Source: an uncultured Bacteroidota bacterium (GTDB taxonomy: Bacteria; Bacteroidota; Bacteroidia; 2-12-FULL-35-15). Taken from it: DNA of 6,598 nucleotides. The position numbers were made by a program, and so were the translations under genes. Numbering within the stretch: position 1 is the stretch's first letter; each line of letters starts with the position of its first letter. Location of the stretch: contig CAISYK010001059.1 of the NCBI GenBank assembly GCA_903889605.1, forward strand, positions 1 to 6,598, in the 5' to 3' direction. Shown here piece by piece: positions 5,005 to 6,598 of the stretch. Below the pieces are notes generated by a model, which worked only from the letters and a program-made list of their open reading frames with translations, was not told where the DNA came from and made no database searches.

Positions 5005-6546
5005 GTTCTTGCTTTTTTTATTAGTTTCCGAAACACCTGAAGGGGCAGTGCATACACCATCATGAACGATAATGGATGCAATAGTTGATCCAAGAGTATC
5101 AATAATTGAAAGCCTCACAGAATCATTGCCGAATACATCTATCTTTCCAAAAGTAAAGCTGAAATTATTATTACCAATGCCTTCGCCTCCGCCATTCCAG
5201 ACATTCATTCCAAGACTGTCGGTCAGATGAGCAAGTTTGGAGTTTGTCTGATTAAGATTACCTGACATTAACTCCGGAAACCCTGAATTTCCACCATCAT
5301 CCAATGCTGCAGTATGAGAATCACTGGTAAGAAAAATGAGATTGCCTATTGAATCCTGCGAACAAAGTGAAAGCAGTCTGTTTTGATCTTCCGGAAATCC
5401 AATCCAAGTGTCAACAATGCCGGCAGCAAAGTTTTTTCCGTTACCGGAACCAAAAGGAGAAGTAAAAACAGTGTTCTGAATAAAAGGAGTCAGAGCGAAG
5501 TCAAGATAACTTTGATATCCTTTATTAAACGCAACACCTGTCATTACAAATTTCCATTTAGCCGAAGATGTTTTTAAACCATTTACCAGCCAATTCATTT
5601 GTATCTGCCCAAGCATGGAATGGCCAGCCGGAGGATCATACATCAGCAAACCGGCATTTGCAGTATCAGGAACAAATCCTTCAAGAGATGGAGACCGCGC
5701 TGAACGATCATCGCACATAAATATTTCAACATTGCCGTATCTTATACTGTGGAATATTCCTTCAGAGGTATCAACCATGGGATATGCCGGAAAGTATTCA
5801 GTATATGCCCGTATGCTGTTTTCTCTTGCTCCAGGCGGATTTGGCACGTCAATTAATACACCTGGAGAAGAACTGTAATTAGGGGTAAAATCCCTGGCAG
5901 AATTATCCTGCATATAATCATGATCATCATACACATAATCAATCGGTGTGGTTTTCATGAGATTGAAAATATCGCCATGCGGAGAATATTTTAGATGATA
6001 TGATTCTTGGATCTTTGTATAATAAATCGAAAAAAAATTGGTGTCGAATGGGAAGTTATCTGTAACATCAGGATAGCCCCAGTCGCCGCATTCCAGAAAA
6101 AAACGGGGCGAACTATTTATTACCTGTGCAAAAATCGGCTCATGTATTACTGATCCGGAAAACCCTTCGCAGGAACCAAAAGCAAAAGTAAAATTTGATA
6201 CTGAATTTGGAAGAGGGAAAGTGCGGAAGGACTGAACGGCACTTGCCTGCAGTCCGTTTATTATTACTTTATAATAATATTTAGTGTCCGGCAGGAGACC
6301 TGAAATTGATATTATAGCTGATGTATCTTTTGCTGCATTTGTAAAGTCATAGTATGTAATAGGAGAAGAGAAACTTGTAGAATCAAGTGAAATTACGAAA
6401 TCAAAAGCCGTTGAAGTATTAGTTCTTAAATATGATTTTGCAGAGTTTTCAGTAACAGCACTTATAAATGGACCATGTGTGATTGTTTGTGAGAAAGCAT
6501 TAATAAATGCAGAAAACGCAATAAGTAGGGAAAAAAGTTTTTTCAT
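4753..6546 (-). CDS. Secreted PhoD-like metallophosphoesterase with type IX secretion sorting domain
   Basis: Predicted exported phosphomonoesterase or phosphodiesterase of the alkaline phosphatase D type, likely scavenging phosphate from organic esters outside the cell. Residues 1-19 form a signal peptide (MKK, hydrophobic core, AFS before Gln20). Residues about 21-112 look like the PhoD N-terminal beta-sandwich (fibronectin-like: LLPDTKYYYKV, then SFRTFP). The catalytic core spans about 118-500: FGSC (Cys126), CGDWGYPD (Asp155, Tyr158), VYDDHD (Asp207, Asp208, His209), CDDRS (Asp279, Asp280, Arg281), LGQIQMNWL (312-320), MTGVAF (335-340) and TSDSH (Asp409, His411). These match known PhoD metal and phosphate positions, though DDHD and SDSH replace the more common DDHE and GDVH forms. 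Residues about 515-597, starting YPNPARDFIRL, are a Por-type T9SS C-terminal sorting tail, normally removed after outer-membrane passage. The ATG is supported by the signal peptide directly after it. The gene is convergent to plsC and appears monocistronic within the window. No phosphate-box-like promoter was identified. Confidence 0.93.
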   Translation of the reverse strand: MKKLFSLLIAFSAFINAFSQTITHGPFISAVTENSAKSYLRTNTSTAFDFVISLDSTSFSSPITYYDFTNAAKDTSAIISISGLLPDTKYYYKVIINGLQASAVQSFRTFPLPNSVSNFTFAFGSCEGFSGSVIHEPIFAQVINSSPRFFLECGDWGYPDVTDNFPFDTNFFSIYYTKIQESYHLKYSPHGDIFNLMKTTPIDYVYDDHDYMQDNSARDFTPNYSSSPGVLIDVPNPPGARENSIRAYTEYFPAYPMVDTSEGIFHSIRYGNVEIFMCDDRSARSPSLEGFVPDTANAGLLMYDPPAGHSMLGQIQMNWLVNGLKTSSAKWKFVMTGVAFNKGYQSYLDFALTPFIQNTVFTSPFGSGNGKNFAAGIVDTWIGFPEDQNRLLSLCSQDSIGNLIFLTSDSHTAALDDGGNSGFPELMSGNLNQTNSKLAHLTDSLGMNVWNGGGEGIGNNNFSFTFGKIDVFGNDSVRLSIIDTLGSTIASIIVHDGVCTAPSGVSETNKKSKNSFPLIIYPNPARDFIRLKINDTDLLNKKGIIEIYDFAGKRVISKSLTSQKEIQVNLGDISQGLYFCVVTTEKGKFTAKFSKGN

Positions 6547-6598
6547 GAATTGTATTGTTATTTAGTGAATGTTTATGCACTAATTTGACATAAGTTAC

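Noticed and set aside
5615..5878. 87-codon plus-strand open frame inside the phosphatase gene
   Set aside because: It is antisense to conserved catalytic motifs of the PhoD-like protein and shows no domain of its own.
6563..6582. TAGTG...CACTA dyad upstream of the phosphatase gene considered as an operator
   Set aside because: The arms are only 5 bp in AT-rich DNA. I could not align a Bacteroidota TTTG/TAnnTTTG promoter or a known regulator box to it.

Overview
The window reads as a piece of a Bacteroidota (Bacteroidetes) chromosome, probably from an anaerobic or facultatively anaerobic lineage. Three things support this. The minus-strand gene ends in a type IX secretion sorting domain, which is specific to that phylum. 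The sequence is AT-rich, with A-rich leaders lacking a clear Shine-Dalgarno sequence before the starts. The first two genes encode an oxygen-sensitive, ATP-driven Fe-S enzyme. There are five protein-coding genes: four on the plus strand and one convergent on the minus strand. I see no tRNA, rRNA, CRISPR array or insertion sequence.

Positions 1-2667 hold two genes of the benzoyl-CoA reductase / 2-hydroxyacyl-CoA dehydratase superfamily. The first is cut by the left window edge and resembles the BcrB/BadE/BzdO substrate-reducing subunit more than a generic dehydratase. The second is an ASKHA-fold ATPase (activase) that carries the bridging [4Fe-4S] cluster. At 473 residues it is much longer than simple activases (about 260) and looks like the long BcrA/BadF subunit. 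Together they would couple ATP hydrolysis to low-potential electron transfer onto an aromatic or 2-hydroxyacyl-CoA thioester. The BcrD-type partner that follows bcrA in the classical order is not present downstream. BcrC- and BcrD-like genes, if they exist, must lie left of the window.

Positions 2668-2904 are a 237-bp gap with two clear dyads. One is an 11-bp stem about 40 bp after the activase gene. The other is a perfect 23-bp stem ending 25 bp before a TTG-started acyltransferase gene.

Positions 2905-4559 encode two lysophospholipid-type acyltransferases in tandem, separated by 56 bp. One is a divergent, hemolysin/OlsF-like form (HX5D, FPAG). The other is a canonical membrane-anchored PlsC-like enzyme (HX4D, FPEG). 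They probably add acyl chains during membrane phospholipid or aminolipid synthesis. A stem with a T-run at 4564-4613 probably ends transcription.

Positions 4753-6546 (minus strand) encode a secreted PhoD-like metallophosphoesterase with a signal peptide, an N-terminal beta-sandwich domain, the metal-binding phosphatase core and a C-terminal T9SS sorting tail. It is functionally separate from the plus-strand genes.

The most unusual material is the long activase paired with a BcrB-like subunit, the 23-bp perfect hairpin before a TTG start, and a short recurring AATCCGAAA / GGATTTAATCC motif confined to the plus-strand intergenic gaps.
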